From: Candidatus Pacearchaeota archaeon
GTDB taxonomy: Archaea; Nanobdellota; Nanobdellia; Pacearchaeales; GW2011-AR1
Direction: 5' to 3'
Length of the DNA stretch: 6,966 nucleotides
Assembly: GCA_002688335.1 (NCBI GenBank)
Contig: NZCQ01000051.1
Span: 1 to 6,966 of the forward strand
Positions 5,217-6,966 of this stretch are shown here, piece by piece. Positions within the stretch are counted from its first letter, which is position 1. Each line of letters begins with the position of its first letter. Position numbers and translations under genes: made by a program. The notes under the pieces are model-generated. The model had not been told where the DNA came from. It saw only the letters and a program-made list of their open reading frames with translations, and made no database searches.

Positions 5217-6966
5217 ATGGAGATGGTAGAAAAAGAGTTTGATGTAGTCGGCCTAGGAAACACGCTTCTAGATCTTGTTTACAACGTCGAAGATAATTTA
5301 CTAAAAGAACTCAGCCTAAAAAAAGGAGAATTCAAGCCAATCAGCAAAGAGGAAAGTGAAAGCATTCTCCACAGAATGAAAGATCACGAACAGAACATCA
5401 ACCCTGGGGGAAGTAGCTCTAATATGCTCTCAGGATTATCAAATTTAGGGGGGAAAACAGCCTTATTTGGAAAAATAGGAAACGATGAACATGGAGATAT
5501 ATATGAAACGGACACCAAAAAAACAGGAGTAAAGCCATTATTATCTAAACACCACGATGAAATAACAGGACATGCCATAACATTCATTACCCCTGATGGA
5601 GAAAGAACCTTCGCAGTCCATCTAGGAGCCTCATTACATCTTCAAAAGGAAAACATCATAGAAGATGTAATAAAGAACTCTAAGATTCTTCATTTAGAAG
5701 GATATCAAATAGATGTCCCACATTTAAGAGAAACTATCCTGCATGCTGTAGAAATTGCAAGAAAGAATGAGGTAAAAATATCCATAGACCTTTCAGATGC
5801 TTCAGTAATCAAAAGAAATCACGAATTCATACAAACACTCATAAAAGAACACATCGATATAATCTTCGTGAACGAAGATGAAGCTCTTGCATTTACCGGA
5901 AAAGAAGAAGAACACGCTCTCCACGAAATATCCTTAAGTACAGAGATAGCCATTGTTAAGTTGGGGGAAAAAGGAAGTTTAATCAAAACAAGAGACAATC
6001 TTTACAAAATTAAAGCATACGAAACAGAAGTTATCAATACTAATGGAGCAGGAGATATGTATGCAGCAGGAATCCTCCATGGACTAGCTAAAAACCAGAA
6101 GATTGAACATGCCGCTAAAATAGCAAGTTTCAGCGCATCTAAGATCGTAAACAGCCAGAGTACAAGACTATCAAATAGACAAATAAATGAAATAAACCTT
6201 TTAAAGGAACAATTACAAAGAGATAATATGGAAGCAGAATTAGAAAAAAGAGGAGAGGAAATTATTCTTCAAAACGATCACCCTAACTCTCAAGATTACA
6301 AGATTGCAGATATCAATTTAGCAGATTTTGGAAGAAAAGAAATCGAGATAGCAGAAAAAGAGATGCCCGGACTTATGGCTTTAAGAAATAAATATGGTTC
6401 ACAAAAACCCCTAGAAGGAGTAAGAATCACCGGAAGCCTCCACATGACAATTCAAACAGCAGTTTTAATAGAAACCTTAAAAGAACTAGGAGCAAAAGTA
6501 AGATGGGCTTCCTGCAATATTTTCTCAACCCAAGATCATGCAGCTGCCGCAATCGCTAAATCTGGAACTCCTGTTTTTGCCTGGAAAGGAGAAGATCTCA
6601 AGGAGTACTGGGAATGTACAAAAGAAGCACTTGATTTTAAAAATAATCTAGGACCTCAATTAATAGTCGATGATGGAGGAGACGCCACAATAATGATTCA
6701 TAAAGGAATCGAAATTGAAAAAAACCCTGAATTACTAAATAAAAATTATGAGGGCGAAGGCGAAGACGTTATTGAATTAATAAAATGTCTCCAGAAAATA
6801 TATCAAGAAGATCCTCAATTCTGGCACAAAAGAATTAAAGAAATCAAAGGGGTATCTGAAGAAACAACAACGGGCGTCCATAGGCTATACCATATGTTAA
6901 AAGAAAACAAATTGCTATTCCCTGCAATTAATGTAAACGACTCCGTAACAAAATCAAAATTCGATA
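5217..6966 (+). CDS. ahcY: Adenosine-kinase-like PfkB domain fused to S-adenosylhomocysteine hydrolase (open at right edge)
   Basis: One frame of 583 codons without a stop. Residues 8 to about 330 are a complete PfkB kinase of the adenosine-kinase-like group: GLGNTLLDL near the N-terminus, NPGGSSSN (62-69), [19 protein letters not shown], and the full second PfkB signature ending in NGAGD with catalytic D280. Residues ~361-583 are the N-terminal substrate domain of SAH hydrolase: [18 protein letters not shown] (H409, T411), [10 protein letters not shown] (D440), DDGGDAT (485-491), SEETTTGV (547-554) and [13 protein letters not shown] (K579, D583). An insertion of about 38 residues after H495 is the long form usual in bacteria and plants. 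Residue K469 stands where human E156 lies. The NAD-binding domain would be beyond the window. SAH hydrolase yields adenosine and homocysteine; the kinase would convert adenosine to AMP with ATP. Kinase substrate is inferred. An in-frame ATG at 6228 (M338) could be a separate hydrolase start. Confidence 0.9.
   Translation, partial: MEMVEKEFDVVGLGNTLLDLVYNVEDNLLKELSLKKGEFKPISKEESESILHRMKDHEQNINPGGSSSNMLSGLSNLGGKTALFGKIGNDEHGDIYETDTKKTGVKPLLSKHHDEITGHAITFITPDGERTFAVHLGASLHLQKENIIEDVIKNSKILHLEGYQIDVPHLRETILHAVEIARKNEVKISIDLSDASVIKRNHEFIQTLIKEHIDIIFVNEDEALAFTGKEEEHALHEISLSTEIAIVKLGEKGSLIKTRDNLYKIKAYETEVINTNGAGDMYAAGILHGLAKNQKIEHAAKIASFSASKIVNSQSTRLSNRQINEINLLKEQLQRDNMEAELEKRGEEIILQNDHPNSQDYKIADINLADFGRKEIEIAEKEMPGLMALRNKYGSQKPLEGVRITGSLHMTIQTAVLIETLKELGAKVRWASCNIFSTQDHAAAAIAKSGTPVFAWKGEDLKEYWECTKEALDFKNNLGPQLIVDDGGDATIMIHKGIEIEKNPELLNKNYEGEGEDVIELIKCLQKIYQEDPQFWHKRIKEIKGVSEETTTGVHRLYHMLKENKLLFPAINVNDSVTKSKFD

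Noticed and set aside
5384..5587. Minus-strand open frame of 67 codons
   Set aside because: Antisense to the conserved [20 protein letters not shown] region of the kinase domain.

Overview
The window looks like chromosomal DNA of a small-genome, AT-rich archaeon, most likely a DPANN lineage of the Pacearchaeota/Woesearchaeota kind. This is inferred from several things: an archaeal YchF-type GTPase; tRNA genes without encoded CCA; a TATA-like box 25-28 nt upstream of nearly every start codon with no Shine-Dalgarno site (leaderless transcription); and lysine/asparagine-rich, cysteine-rich or single-anchor surface proteins of a style common in those genomes. No database search was possible.

Layout. 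Positions 1-263 (minus) hold the N-terminus of a YchF/Obg-family GTPase. Positions 294-1826 (minus) encode a secreted, C-terminally membrane-anchored protein with three calcium-loop-like motifs. An intergenic region follows with a 13-bp perfect inverted repeat, then a tRNA-Ile with the rare UAU anticodon (2003-2077, minus). Next come a start-less, protein-like open frame (2078-2242, plus) and a small three-helix membrane protein (2254-2592, plus). Between that gene and a tRNA-Glu(TTC) (2795-2867, plus) lies a nested inverted-repeat element whose hairpin loop carries a perfect G-quadruplex motif. About 290 bp of AT-rich DNA separates the tRNA from a divergent pair: a five-helix membrane protein with a Cys-rich tail and a poly-Asn microsatellite (3161-4129, minus), and a secreted protein with 28 cysteines that combines CX3C repeats with a VWC-like module (4313-5155, plus).

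The most notable object starts at 5217 and runs off the right edge. It is a single uninterrupted frame that joins a complete PfkB/adenosine-kinase-type domain to the N-terminal part of S-adenosylhomocysteine hydrolase. SAH hydrolase releases adenosine plus homocysteine in an equilibrium that favours SAH synthesis, and adenosine kinase removes the adenosine. The fusion would therefore place the pulling step and the cleavage step of the methyl cycle on one polypeptide. I read this frame codon by codon through the junction and found no stop.

The genes do not form one obvious pathway. Each appears to have its own promoter, and strands alternate. The surface/secreted proteins (510, 280 and 322 aa) suggest a cell-envelope theme; the GTPase, tRNAs and kinase-hydrolase fusion are housekeeping.
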